A DNA stretch of 64,000 nt. It comes from Glaciecola sp028401415. GTDB taxonomy: Bacteria > Pseudomonadota > Gammaproteobacteria > Enterobacterales > Alteromonadaceae. The notes beneath the pieces are model-generated. The model worked only from the letters and a program-made list of their open reading frames with translations, made no database searches and had not been told where the DNA came from. The position numbers and the translations under genes are program-made. The stretch spans positions 1,736,001 to 1,800,000 of the forward strand of contig NZ_CP171821.2 of the NCBI RefSeq assembly GCF_028401415.2. Direction: 5' to 3'. The stretch's first letter is position 1, and every line of letters begins with the position of its first letter. Of this stretch, positions 25,759-35,002 are shown piece after piece.

Positions 25759-26349
25759 TTAGACCTGTAAATCACTGAAACTTTGCATGAGGAGATCTTT
25801 TGCATGTTGACCTTCAGGCGTACTTAAATAAGCTTGAATTTGTTGCGCAAAACCCATAATCATATTGCTATCTAAGCCTAATGATTCAAATTGCTGAGCA
25901 AGCAAGGCGGTGCCACCAAGTTGCTCGTTAAGCTGCGCAGCCTGCCCTAAAAGATTACCTAATCCGCCAGACTCTCCTGCCATATTGCCGATATCTGGAA
26001 GCGCATCTAATATGCCTTCTGTGCCGGGTAGTTGATTAGCAAGAGCTGAAAAGTCATCGGAAGATAAGTTGGATTTAGCATAATTCATTAAGCTTGCCAC
26101 TCCACCCTGCGCTTGTTCCTCACTTACGCCAAGCGTGCTGGTTAAGCTCCCAAGTAAACCTGTGATGCTTGGGCTTGATGCCATTTCCAGTAGCTCTGAT
26201 GCCGAATCTTTTTTATTCATCACTTCGCCAAGCATGCTTTGTTGCGCGTGGCTTTGAGCGCTCATCGTTATTAAGCTCAATACAAGCGCCGCACATGCTG
26301 AGCGCGCAATGTTGGTACAGGATACAAATCCTTTAAAGCGGTTTTCCAT
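25759..26349 (-). CDS. DUF2780 exported protein (VcgC/VcgE type)
   Basis: 196-aa protein with a signal peptide (hydrophobic core, cleavage near SHA-Q) followed by an alanine/glycine/leucine-rich DUF2780 domain (LLGSLTSTLGVSEEQAQGG, NLLGQAAQLNEQLGG). The frame is open to 26415, but the ATG at 26349 is preceded by AAGGAAA and gives a clean signal peptide. It begins 10 nt after the purT stop on the same strand and is convergent with yjbQ. Function is unknown. Confidence 0.75.
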   Translation of the reverse strand: MENRFKGFVSCTNIARSACAALVLSLITMSAQSHAQQSMLGEVMNKKDSASELLEMASSPSITGLLGSLTSTLGVSEEQAQGGVASLMNYAKSNLSSDDFSALANQLPGTEGILDALPDIGNMAGESGGLGNLLGQAAQLNEQLGGTALLAQQFESLGLDSNMIMGFAQQIQAYLSTPEGQHAKDLLMQSFSDLQV

Positions 26350-26359
26350 AGTAGTTTCC

Positions 26360-27541
26360 TTATAATGTGGTTTTGACAGTAGTGACCACTTCTTTGGCCA
26401 ATGACACTGCATCATCTGTTGAATCGGCGCGCGCTAAGCCAACCCCCATACGCCGGCGCCCTTTTACCTCTGGCTTAGCAAAAAGCTTTAAGTCGGTGTT
26501 GGGTTTTGCCAGTGCCGTATCTAAATTGCTGAAATTGACATGTTCAGAACGACCTTCAACTAAGAGTGCACAAGATGCCGAAGGACCATGAAAAGCGATA
26601 TTCGGAATCGGCAAACCCAAAAACGCGCGTGCATGGAGCGCAAACTCCGATAAATCCTGCGATATAAGTGTGACCATACCCGTATCGTGTGGGCGTGGAG
26701 ATACTTCGCTAAAATACACCTCATCGCCTTTAACAAACAATTCTACACCGAATAAGCCCATTCCACCGAGTGCTTCGGTGACTTTTGACGCAATTTCTTT
26801 TGATTTTTCAAGCGCCGCTTCGCTCATTTTTTGAGGCTGCCATGATTCACGATAATCGCCGTCTTCTTGGCGATGCCCGATAGGCTCACAAAATGATGTA
26901 CCGCCCTGGTGCCGTATTGTCAGCAAGGTAATTTCGTAGTCAAAATCAATCACCGACTCAATAATCACTTTGCCTGTTCCTGCTCGACCGCCCTCTTGTG
27001 AATACTGCCAAGCACTGACCAAGTCATTCTCGCCCTTGATTAAGCTTTGTCCCTTGCCTGAAGAGCTCATGATGGGTTTAACAATACATGGGAAGCCTAT
27101 TTCTGCTGCAAGCTCTTCAAACTCTTCCCATTCACTGGCAAATACATAATTGGATGTGGGTAAGGCAAGTTCTTCTGCAACTAGGCGGCGGATACCCTCG
27201 CGATTCATAGTTAGGTGCGCCGCTTTTGCACTAGGCACAACGTTAAACCCGCGTTGCTCCAAAGCGAGCAAGGCGTTGGTCGCAATCGCTTCAATTTCAG
27301 GCACAATGTAATCTGGCTTTTCGGCCAGCACAATATCGTCGAGTGCCTTTTCATCCAGCATGGAAATGCAATATGAGCGATCAGCCACTTGCATGGCTGG
27401 TGCATTTTGATAGCGGTCTAGCACAATAACTTCGCATCCCAAACGCTTTAACTCAATGACAACCTCTTTCCCAAGCTCGCCACCGCCACAAAGCATTACT
27501 TTTGTGGCGGTATCTGAAAATACAGTTCCAATTGACGTCAT
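26360..27541 (-). CDS. purT: Formate-dependent GAR transformylase PurT
   Basis: 393-aa ATP-grasp enzyme that makes formylglycinamide ribonucleotide from GAR, formate and ATP in purine synthesis. Visible: the N-terminal preATP-grasp Rossmann motif LCGGGELGKEVVIELKRLG, EIEAIATNALL, the ATP-grasp core FPCIVKPIMSSSGKGQS, and the Mg-binding FGVELFVKGDEVYFSEVSPRPHDTGMVT. The length is normal for the family. A good ribosome-binding site (AAGGAAT) precedes the ATG. Confidence 0.95.
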   Translation of the reverse strand: MTSIGTVFSDTATKVMLCGGGELGKEVVIELKRLGCEVIVLDRYQNAPAMQVADRSYCISMLDEKALDDIVLAEKPDYIVPEIEAIATNALLALEQRGFNVVPSAKAAHLTMNREGIRRLVAEELALPTSNYVFASEWEEFEELAAEIGFPCIVKPIMSSSGKGQSLIKGENDLVSAWQYSQEGGRAGTGKVIIESVIDFDYEITLLTIRHQGGTSFCEPIGHRQEDGDYRESWQPQKMSEAALEKSKEIASKVTEALGGMGLFGVELFVKGDEVYFSEVSPRPHDTGMVTLISQDLSEFALHARAFLGLPIPNIAFHGPSASCALLVEGRSEHVNFSNLDTALAKPNTDLKLFAKPEVKGRRRMGVGLARADSTDDAVSLAKEVVTTVKTTL

Positions 27542-27601
27542 TTTTATTCCTTTTGAATGCTCAGTAACGATTAAGCTTGATGTGATTGCGTAATGACAGG
27601 T

Positions 27602-28750
27602 TTAGAGCGAAAGCTCTTCAAGTTTAAACGACGCTGAATCAAACACTTTGTTGCCTAAACCATATGCGGTAAAGCTTACTTCGCTTTGCTTCAAATCCTC
27701 CGCCCAATCGATTTCGACTAAACCATAGTGAGTATCGCGCACCGCTTTACTGACACGAAAGCTATTGGGTTCATCAACTTCGCTAAATGATTGGGTCATG
27801 CCGCTGGAAGTAAAATCCCAAATAGGATAGGGAACCTGATCTGCCTTTTGCCCTACATCACGTGAGATTTCCATTAAGTGTCTGTCGCCACTTAAGAAGA
27901 ACACGTTTTCAGCGTTGGTTTGTGCAATTAATGTGTAAAGACGGTCACGTTCGTGAGGCATATTACCCCAGCTCTCCCAGCGATGCTCGTAAGCCACCAC
28001 CTGAATACTGCTTACGATAATTCTGACGTCGGCAGGTTCAACCAATTGTTTGGCAAGCCAATCCCATTGCGCCTTTCCCAATAAGGAACGTGACTTATCG
28101 GCGGTGGGTAAGTATCGGCCAAAACCCTGTGGACGAGGCCCTGGTCTGATGTTTAACTCATCGCGATGGTAGCGGGTATCAAGCATAATGACTTGTACGC
28201 TTCGCCCCTCGTCTTCAAATATTCGACTATGATAAATGCCCGCTTGCTCGCGCAGAGGATCGTTATTGTCAAAGCCAAAAAAGTCTAAAAAAGCCTGCTG
28301 ACTTTCACGCTTTAAGGGATACTCCTTTCCCGCATCATTATAACCATAGTCGTGGTCGTCCCATGTCCCCATAAAGGGAACACTTGCCCGCACTTTTTGA
28401 TACTCTGGCTTAGCGATGACTGCGTCATAGGCTTCTTTAAAGCGCGCTGGGTCAGTTACTGGACCCCTTATGCGATTTCCTTCACTGTCGGTTTGCACGT
28501 CGGCATACTGGTTATCGCCAATAAACAAAAACAGATCTGGCTGCTTCGCTCCAATGTCGTTCCATATAGGCTGAGGCTCTGTTTCATATGCGCAAGACCC
28601 AAAGGCTATTGTAAATTGACCATCGTCTTTTGGGACATAATTGGCATTTTGCTGAATGGCGGCGAGGCTTTGTGAACAAATCATCAACAAGGTCATTATC
28701 ACAACCGATGTCAAACTCTTGATTTTATTTAACCGAAAAAACAGTTTCAT
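27602..28750 (-). CDS. PhoD-like phosphodiesterase/alkaline phosphatase
   Basis: About 382-aa exported metallophosphatase of the PhoD family. A hydrophobic signal (about residues 12-31) is followed by the metal-ligand motifs FGSCAYE, FIGDNQYAD, TWDDHDYGYND, MLDTRYHRD and SGDRHLME in the usual order. Length is shorter than classical Bacillus PhoD and fits the PhoD-like phosphoesterase subgroup. The frame begins at 28771, but the ATG at 28750 gives a standard signal. It would release phosphate from organic esters in the periplasm. It lies 60 nt downstream of an exported catalase-like gene on the same strand. Confidence 0.87.
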   Translation of the reverse strand: MKLFFRLNKIKSLTSVVIMTLLMICSQSLAAIQQNANYVPKDDGQFTIAFGSCAYETEPQPIWNDIGAKQPDLFLFIGDNQYADVQTDSEGNRIRGPVTDPARFKEAYDAVIAKPEYQKVRASVPFMGTWDDHDYGYNDAGKEYPLKRESQQAFLDFFGFDNNDPLREQAGIYHSRIFEDEGRSVQVIMLDTRYHRDELNIRPGPRPQGFGRYLPTADKSRSLLGKAQWDWLAKQLVEPADVRIIVSSIQVVAYEHRWESWGNMPHERDRLYTLIAQTNAENVFFLSGDRHLMEISRDVGQKADQVPYPIWDFTSSGMTQSFSEVDEPNSFRVSKAVRDTHYGLVEIDWAEDLKQSEVSFTAYGLGNKVFDSASFKLEELSL

Positions 28751-28811
28751 TTGAATCTCGCTTATATGCATGTATTCGAATTATTAAAGGTAAAAAGACG
28801 TCATCTTAAGC

Positions 28812-29807
28812 TTACTGATTACTCAAGCGCTTACCGAAAGAAATCCCATATGCGGGCGTGCGCATCTTGAGCACTGGATCATCACTTCCTTTAAATCCTG
28901 CCGACAAAACATTCGGATCGAAGTTAGTTGGATTGCACGCTTCGCCGCCCGCTGAAATTAGTGTTAATGTGCCCAGTTGAATCGTTTCACGATCTTCTGG
29001 CCACGCAACAGACGGGTCTGTATCAGCGTCTCCCTCTTGACCGAGCGTTGCGGTGAGCGTAAATGTGGCCTTCCCTTGCTCGATATCTTGCACTAATCGC
29101 TCCTCTAAGTATTTAGGCCCTAAGCTTTCCTTGTCTTGTTCACTTAAGTTCTGTTCACCAGCATCAGGACTAAGCGTCCATTTAAATTTAGTTAACTGAC
29201 CGTTGGTATTTTCCATGTAAAAAGTGTGTATGCCAAAATAACGTTCAGCAGCATAAGAAGCGGGCGTTGGGTTTGATTGAGACCAGGCAACCGCATTTTG
29301 TACACTTGGATTTGCCGCAATATAGGCACCTAAAGCAGCCATGTCAGGCCGGCCGCTTTCATCAGGGACTAAATTTTGTAAAAAGCCAAAGAAGGTTTCA
29401 GGATCTTTACCGGTAAAAAAAGGCGTATTGTTGCCCGTGATATTGTGCCTAGAACCATCTTCCAAAGTAAGTGAAATACCGATACCTCTCACACCCGTTT
29501 CCCGTTCATCGCTCAATGGATTTGGTCCGCCGACTGAAAATCTGACTTGTGCAGGCACACTAGACTGTTGAAACATAAGTGAGCTAGAGTATTTGCTCGC
29601 GTCTTCATTTGGCGTAAATTCGCCATTTGCGCACACGCCTGCTGCGTGCGCTTTACGAAAACCTGCGTGCTTGCCACCGAGCTTTTCAAACAGCTCGATA
29701 AAATCGTTTGCGCTTACACTTGCTGGTGCTTGTTGAGCGGATACATTTGCCGTAATCAAACAAGACAATGCAAGGGCGCTTAGGGTGGCTTTTGGGGCTA
29801 TATTCAT
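28812..29807 (-). CDS. Exported catalase-family peroxidase (SrpA type)
   Basis: 331-aa small catalase-related peroxidase with a signal peptide (cleavage after VSA at about residue 24). The distal histidine is in RKAHAAGVC, the beta-barrel FSVGGPNP and GIGISL segments follow, and the axial tyrosine is in RTPAYGISFGKR at the C-terminus. It lacks the C-terminal helices of full catalases, as periplasmic SrpA-type enzymes do. Expected role: destroying peroxides in the periplasm. It precedes the PhoD-like gene on the same strand (about 60 nt), possibly one transcript. Confidence 0.87.
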   Translation of the reverse strand: MNIAPKATLSALALSCLITANVSAQQAPASVSANDFIELFEKLGGKHAGFRKAHAAGVCANGEFTPNEDASKYSSSLMFQQSSVPAQVRFSVGGPNPLSDERETGVRGIGISLTLEDGSRHNITGNNTPFFTGKDPETFFGFLQNLVPDESGRPDMAALGAYIAANPSVQNAVAWSQSNPTPASYAAERYFGIHTFYMENTNGQLTKFKWTLSPDAGEQNLSEQDKESLGPKYLEERLVQDIEQGKATFTLTATLGQEGDADTDPSVAWPEDRETIQLGTLTLISAGGEACNPTNFDPNVLSAGFKGSDDPVLKMRTPAYGISFGKRLSNQ

Positions 29808-29826
29808 GTTATTACTCTCGTCTGGT

Positions 29827-31503
29827 TTAAGGCTTATCTGTTACCGCGCCGGTTGATGCGGAACTGACTGTTTTTGCATATTTTGCGAGTAAACCACGGG
29901 TGTATCGCGGCGCAGGTTTTTGCCAACTTTGTTTGCGAGCTCGCATTTCTTCATCAGAAATATCAAGTGTCATTTCCCGCGTTTCAGCGTTGATAGTAAT
30001 TGCGTCACCGTTTTTAACCAACGCGATCGGACCGCCCTCATACGCTTCTGGCGTCACATGTCCTACAACAAAGCCTCTGCTGCCACCTGAAAATCTACCG
30101 TCGGTAATCAGCGCAACATCATCTCCCAAGCCTTTCCCCATAATCGCTGAAGTAGGGCTGAGCATTTCACGCATGCCCGGGCCCCCTTTTGGTCCTTCAT
30201 AACGAATAACAACGACATCATTTGCCACTACGTTACCATTAATGATGGCTTCAAACGCTTGTTCTTCTGAATCGTATACTTTCGCAGTACCGGTGAAGCT
30301 CAAACCCTCTTTCCCGGTTATTTTGGATACCGCGCCTTCGGGTGCTAAGTTTCCGCTAAGAATCACTAAGTGGCTGTCTTTTTTAATTGGCTTATCTAGC
30401 GGTAAGATAATATCTTGACCATGCGGATAATCAGCGACATTGGCTAAATTTTCTGCCATGGTGTTGCCTGTGACTGTCAAGCAATCACCATGTAGTAAAC
30501 CTGCCTCTAATAAGCGCTTCATTAAGGGCTGGATCCCACCAATTTCGATAAGTTCAGACATCAAATACTTTCCGCTAGGGCGTAAATCTGAAATAACCGG
30601 CGTACGTTCACCAATGCGGACAAAATCATCTAGCGTGACTTCTACGCCCACTGCATCTGCCATTGCAATAAGATGTAATACCGCGTTAGTGGAACCTCCC
30701 AAGGTAATAATCAAAGTAATCGCATTCTCAAATGCTTTTTTTGTCATGATGTCGGAAGGTTTAATATCGTTGTCGAGCAAGTGCTTAATGGCAATACCAG
30801 CATTGATACAGTCTTGTTTCTTGCTATCTGAAACGGCATTTTGGGCAGAGCTATTCGGTAAGCTCATTCCCAATGCTTCAATTGCTGAAGCCATTGTATT
30901 GGCGGTGTACATTCCCCCGCACGAGCCCGGGCCAGGAATGGCTGTTTTTTCAATTTTAGTAAGCTCAGTAATGGGAATATCCCCTGTCGCGTGCCCACCT
31001 ACTGCTTCAAATACTGACACAATATCAGTGTGATTTTCGCCCGGTAAAATGGTGCCGCCATACACAAATATGGACGGGCGATTAAGGCGCGCTAAGCCCA
31101 TTAAACAACCCGGCATGTTTTTATCGCAGCCGCCTATGGCGATAATACCGTCATGCCCCATACAAGCAGAAACCGCCTCGATTGAATCGGCGATTACTTC
31201 CCGCGATACAAGAGAGTACTTCATACCCTCTGTTCCCATTGATATGCCATCAGAAATGGTAATGGTGTTGTAAATCACGCTCTTTGCACCGGCGCTATCC
31301 ACTCCCTTACCCACTTCTTCGGCCAAGTCATTAATGTGCATATTACAAGGCGTGACCATACTCCAGGTTGACGCAATACCCACTTGAGGCCTCTTAAAAT
31401 CCTCATCACCAAAGCCTACAGCTCGCAGCATGGAGCGGCTCGGCGCTTGTGCTGTGCCATCCACTATTTTACTGGAATACTTACGGGAACTATCCTGACT
31501 CAT
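29827..31503 (-). CDS. ilvD: Dihydroxy-acid dehydratase
   Basis: 558-aa IlvD, which dehydrates dihydroxyisovalerate and its homologue in valine/isoleucine synthesis. Fe-S ligand regions GGCDKNMPGCLMG and GPGSCGGMYTANTM are clear, as are GGSTNAVLHL and GRFSGGSRGFVVGH. The length is that of the shorter IlvD/EDD subgroup (about 560 aa). The rest of the ilv operon is not in the window. A long open frame on the opposite strand (30440-31033) is a codon-bias shadow. Confidence 0.95.
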   Translation of the reverse strand: MSQDSSRKYSSKIVDGTAQAPSRSMLRAVGFGDEDFKRPQVGIASTWSMVTPCNMHINDLAEEVGKGVDSAGAKSVIYNTITISDGISMGTEGMKYSLVSREVIADSIEAVSACMGHDGIIAIGGCDKNMPGCLMGLARLNRPSIFVYGGTILPGENHTDIVSVFEAVGGHATGDIPITELTKIEKTAIPGPGSCGGMYTANTMASAIEALGMSLPNSSAQNAVSDSKKQDCINAGIAIKHLLDNDIKPSDIMTKKAFENAITLIITLGGSTNAVLHLIAMADAVGVEVTLDDFVRIGERTPVISDLRPSGKYLMSELIEIGGIQPLMKRLLEAGLLHGDCLTVTGNTMAENLANVADYPHGQDIILPLDKPIKKDSHLVILSGNLAPEGAVSKITGKEGLSFTGTAKVYDSEEQAFEAIINGNVVANDVVVIRYEGPKGGPGMREMLSPTSAIMGKGLGDDVALITDGRFSGGSRGFVVGHVTPEAYEGGPIALVKNGDAITINAETREMTLDISDEEMRARKQSWQKPAPRYTRGLLAKYAKTVSSASTGAVTDKP

Positions 31504-31634
31504 TTACCTACTCTCGTTGTTCGTGTTATTAAATCGCTGTATAGATAATAGAATGTATTAAGGCTTACACAAACTCAATTGCTTTGTTGTATTATCTAAA
31601 TAAATATTTGATGAAATTTTGATGAAGGAGCCCC

Positions 31635-32078
31635 ATGCGAATTTGCGGCGTTGAGATTAAAGGCACAGAAGCAGTAATTAGTATTCTTGAGTATAAAGAG
31701 GGTTTGTTCACTATTCCCGATTGCCGTGCCAGAAAGGTAGAGTTTAGCAAACGCAATCGCAGCTCAGACCTTAACTATTTTCAGACCAGTTTTAAACAGT
31801 TGATGAACGACTACAAAGTCGATCAGGTTGTTATTAAAGAACGTCCTCTAGCAGGAAAGTTCTCAGGCGGTGGACTTGGATTTAAGATGGAAGCTGCAAT
31901 TCAGCTTATTCAAGGATTAGAGGTGAGCCTGATGAGTGCTCAAACACTTAAAGCTAGCTTGAAGCGTAACCCAGTTGCAGTGAGTTTTGCAGAGACTGGC
32001 CTGAAAGTGTTTCAAGAACAGGCGTTTAATGTGGCCTATGCGGCGCACATGAATATACAATATCCGCCAGAAGCCTAA
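31635..32078 (+). CDS. DUF3010 family protein
   Basis: 147-aa protein of the DUF3010 family found in marine gammaproteobacteria (MRICGVEIKGTEAVISIL start, then VVIKERPLAGKFSGGGLGFKMEAAIQLI). The pattern (short beta strand, then an acidic residue in KERP, then a glycine-rich segment) is reminiscent of a RuvC/RNase H-like fold, but this is my inference. A strong ribosome-binding site (AAGGAG) precedes the ATG. Function unknown. Confidence 0.8.
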   Translation: MRICGVEIKGTEAVISILEYKEGLFTIPDCRARKVEFSKRNRSSDLNYFQTSFKQLMNDYKVDQVVIKERPLAGKFSGGGLGFKMEAAIQLIQGLEVSLMSAQTLKASLKRNPVAVSFAETGLKVFQEQAFNVAYAAHMNIQYPPEA

Positions 32079-32148
32079 TTAGGAATAATTAGCATTCTGG
32101 CAGATAAGTATTTTTTAGATACGTTGCGGCGATAAAAGCCAGTGTGTT

Positions 32149-32640
32149 CTATAAGGTCACGTCTTTGTTTGAGAATGAGCGCGCAAAACGGCTTAGCGAC
32201 TTACGGTTGCAGTAAACAGTCTCAGTTTTTATGCCGTGTTTTGCACGAGCTTCTTTCTCTCCCAATACAACAGCGTCAACGCAAATTTGCGCGGCGTCAT
32301 TGTCCATTGCGACTAGCTTAACCTGTGTGAACGTTGGCGCTACTTCCTCGGTGTCTGCTTTTTCAGCAAATTTCTTCGCAAATTGGGTGATGCTCAAGCC
32401 GTTACAGCTTACTGTTGCTCTGAAGCTGGCAAACGAATCGCCATTTGCGCGAATGAATGATTTTGCAGCGTCGATACCCTGTGTTGCAGCAACATAGCAC
32501 GCCTGTGTTTCAGTAGTATTGTTTACTGTTTTTAGAACGATGTTATTCGCATTCGCGTTAATTGAGCAAAGTGCAGATGCTACAAGCGCAGAACTAATTG
32601 CCGTTTTCTTTAAAACTGATTTTATTGATAGTGTATTCAT
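32149..32640 (-). CDS. DUF3718 exported protein with two repeats
   Basis: 163-aa exported protein with a signal peptide (cleavage near ANA-N) and two DUF3718 repeats, each about 50 residues with a Cys near each end: first CYVAATQGIDAAKSF to FRATVSCNGLSITQFAKKF, then AQICVDAVVLGEKEARAKHG to VYCNRKSLSRFARSF. The paired cysteines may form a disulfide in each repeat. The frame opens at 32655; the ATG at 32640 is better placed after GGGAAG. Three 13-bp palindromes lie upstream. Function is unknown; the family is confined largely to Alteromonadales relatives. Confidence 0.78.
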   Translation of the reverse strand: MNTLSIKSVLKKTAISSALVASALCSINANANNIVLKTVNNTTETQACYVAATQGIDAAKSFIRANGDSFASFRATVSCNGLSITQFAKKFAEKADTEEVAPTFTQVKLVAMDNDAAQICVDAVVLGEKEARAKHGIKTETVYCNRKSLSRFARSFSNKDVTL

Positions 32641-32658
32641 ATTAGTGCTTCCCATTTT

Positions 32659-32794
32659 GTAATTTAATTAGATAATTGTGTGTGCTGATTTCAATTATCG
32701 ACATAAAACCCACAAAATAAAGCTATTTTTGTAATTTAATTACAGATTTAATAAATATTTCATCTTTTAGTGTAATTTTAAGTAGTTTAATTAC
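32659..32794. promoter_or_regulatory. Three 13-bp palindromic boxes upstream of DUF3718
   Basis: GTAATTTAATTAC occurs perfectly at 32731-32743, with single-mismatch copies at 32659-32671 (ending G) and 32782-32794 (GTAG start). A further half-site, GTAATTTTA, lies at 32772. The palindromic, repeated form suggests operator boxes for a dimeric regulator acting on the DUF3718 gene, whose start is 19 nt from the nearest box. Confidence 0.6.
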
Positions 32795-32923
32795 AAAACT
32801 GTACAGCACGTTTACATTGTCGTTATAGATTTAACACTTCAATCGCCGAAACAGCGTCTAATCCATTCAGCTATCTGGCTATGTGACTATTATCTTCAAT
32901 CCCTATACTTAGCTAGAACATGT

Positions 32924-33526
32924 TTATCTTTGTTCATCGTTTAAAGATAAAACTTTTTTATTCAACTCATTAAGCGCGGCCACAGAGAACCCACGATCGT
33001 AAAAATAGCTCACCTCGCCCTTACTATTCACCAATAGTACGCGCGAGTTTTTAGGTGATATGTTACCGGTATAGCGCTGAACTTTGTCACCATCATCATA
33101 GATGGTGATGACGTCTGACCAAATCTCACGCGGGATCCCCTCTCTCATCGCATCGTCAATTCGATTGCTAAACCAGCCCGCAAAAGGGTTTTTAATTGCG
33201 GGGAGTTCGTATATCGCTACCGTATCTGGCCGACTATCTTTTGTCATATCTAATCCGATTAACCAGCGGTCAATATCAAACTGCGATTTGTGCACGTAGC
33301 CGAACAATAAAATTGCAGGCTGACCTTCAAAGTCATTTGGAATAGTCACTTCAGTTCCGTCCAAAGTGCTGCCAGAGGCAGTGATTAAGGGTTGATTTAA
33401 CTCAACCTGGCTTTCGTAGCGGTAGGAGGAACAGCCGCTAATAAAAATAGCGGTGATCAGAATCATCAAAGGTTTCAACAGACGGTTACAAAGCCGCATC
33501 AAACTCGATAGAACGAGGGGTGTCAT
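32924..33526 (-). CDS. Thioredoxin-fold lipoprotein, ATP10-like
   Basis: 200-aa predicted lipoprotein (lipobox SGCS, Cys at about residue 32). The body has a thioredoxin-like topology (TIPNDFEGQPAILLFGYVHKSQFDIDRWL, then LVNSKGEVSYFYDRGFS at the end) but no CxxC, so it is not a classical disulfide enzyme. The LPAIKNPF and REGIPREIW segments are reminiscent of the mitochondrial ATP10 family; this is a weak assignment. It is monocistronic and upstream of cysD on the opposite strand. Confidence 0.6.
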   Translation of the reverse strand: MTPLVLSSLMRLCNRLLKPLMILITAIFISGCSSYRYESQVELNQPLITASGSTLDGTEVTIPNDFEGQPAILLFGYVHKSQFDIDRWLIGLDMTKDSRPDTVAIYELPAIKNPFAGWFSNRIDDAMREGIPREIWSDVITIYDDGDKVQRYTGNISPKNSRVLLVNSKGEVSYFYDRGFSVAALNELNKKVLSLNDEQR

Positions 33527-33816
33527 TTTTAGCTCTCCAATTTAGCCAACCATCCATGTAGCGTTAAGCGCTAGCGCCTTTTATACGACGGAGAGTAAAG
33601 CTGGATTACATCTGTGCCCGGCAAAAATATACGGTATTAAGGCAGGCGCACTTAAAAAGCTTACATGCGTTCAAATACTTGCTAAAGAAAAACTTACACT
33701 ATGCGAAAGGCTTGTCGAGTTTTATACTACGGCGAAACTTATTATAGTTTGCGGTGTTTTACTCAAGCGTTAATACCAACCTTCTTCGAAATTACTTTTA
33801 TACATAAAGGAAACTC

Positions 33817-34737
33817 ATGGCTCATATGAATCATCTTAAACAACTGGAAGCAGAAGCCATACACATTATGCGAGAAGTGGCTGCAAGCTTTGAAAAGCCA
33901 TGTATGTTTTATTCCATTGGTAAAGATTCTACAGTTATGCTGCATCTAGCGCGCAAAGCCTTTTACCCTGACAAGGTCCCTTTTACCCTATTGCATGTTG
34001 ATACCACGTGGGAATTCCACGAAATGGGTGAGTTCAGAGATGAGCTTCGCGACAAACTCGGTTTGGATATTATTGTTCACATCAATCAAGAAGCGCTGGA
34101 TTTAGGCATACACCCCATCGAGTCGGGCTCAGTTAAGTACAACGACCACATGAAAACGATTGCGCTAAAGCAGGCTTTAGATATTCATAAATTTGATGCT
34201 GCCCTGGGTGGTGCTCGAAGAGACGAAGAAAAATCGCGAGCAAAAGAGAGAGTGTTTTCCGTTCGAAATGCGGATCATCAGTGGGACCCAAAACAACAGC
34301 GTCCAGAATTATGGTCACTGTACAACACACAAATAGATAAAGGCGAATCAGTTCGCGTGTTCCCGCTTTCAAATTGGACGGAGCTCGACATTTGGCTTTA
34401 TATTCTGCAAGAGCAAATTGATATCGTGCCGCTTTACTTTGCTGACGAACGCATTAGCTGGGTAGATGAAGACAGCGGACAATTACTTGCGCTAGACGAC
34501 GAGCGTATGTTGCCCTACCTAACTGAAAAAGAAAAAGCATCGCTGGAGAAACGCTGGATCCGCTTTAGAACGCTAGGCTGCTATCCGCAAACCGGCGCAG
34601 TCATTAGCAAAGCCACGTCTCGAGAAGAAATCGTCACTGAAATGATGCTGAGCAAAACCAGTGAACGAGAAGGAAGGTTGCTTGATAAAGATCAAACCGG
34701 CTCAATGGAAAAGAAAAAGAGAGAAGGTTACTTCTAA
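33817..34737 (+). CDS. cysD: Sulfate adenylyltransferase subunit 2
   Basis: 306-aa ATP pyrophosphatase-type subunit of ATP sulfurylase, which activates sulfate to APS. The PP-motif FYSIGKDSTVMLH, the TTWEFHEMGEFRD segment, GGARRDEEKSRAKER and the C-terminal KKREGYF are family hallmarks. It has a strong ribosome-binding site (AAGGAAAC). The GTPase subunit CysN, normally directly downstream, is absent here: the gene is followed by a hairpin and then a sirtuin gene. cysN must be elsewhere, or this copy is an orphan. Confidence 0.95.
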   Translation: MAHMNHLKQLEAEAIHIMREVAASFEKPCMFYSIGKDSTVMLHLARKAFYPDKVPFTLLHVDTTWEFHEMGEFRDELRDKLGLDIIVHINQEALDLGIHPIESGSVKYNDHMKTIALKQALDIHKFDAALGGARRDEEKSRAKERVFSVRNADHQWDPKQQRPELWSLYNTQIDKGESVRVFPLSNWTELDIWLYILQEQIDIVPLYFADERISWVDEDSGQLLALDDERMLPYLTEKEKASLEKRWIRFRTLGCYPQTGAVISKATSREEIVTEMMLSKTSEREGRLLDKDQTGSMEKKKREGYF

Positions 34738-34786
34738 ACTACGCATCCAAGCGGCTAATATACGTGCAACAATAGATATAAAAAAA

Positions 34787-34805
34787 GGCCCCAAAATTTG
34801 GGGCC
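34787..34805. terminator. GC-rich hairpin after cysD
   Basis: GGCCCC (34787-34792) and GGGGCC (34800-34805) pair around AAAATTT. The run of seven A before it gives a T-tract only when read on the minus strand. On the plus strand it is a hairpin without a T-run. It probably ends or stabilises the cysD transcript. Confidence 0.55.
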
Positions 34806-35002
34806 CAAAAATCACACTCTAGGGAAGGACACACAAAACACTCTAGAATAATGTCAAAGTAAGATAATGTTTAACTCTTACTTTACTGCGTTCGAAAGTG
34901 CTAAGTATCACGATTAAATAGACAGCGGTAATCGCAAATAAATTCCATTTATTTTCGATTTTTTTGACGAATTCTCTTAAGTTATTGATTATGTTAGTAA
35001 AA

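Noticed and set aside
30440..31033. 197-aa open frame opposite ilvD
   Set aside because: Codon-bias shadow of a well-supported gene; no ribosome-binding site and no recognisable motif.
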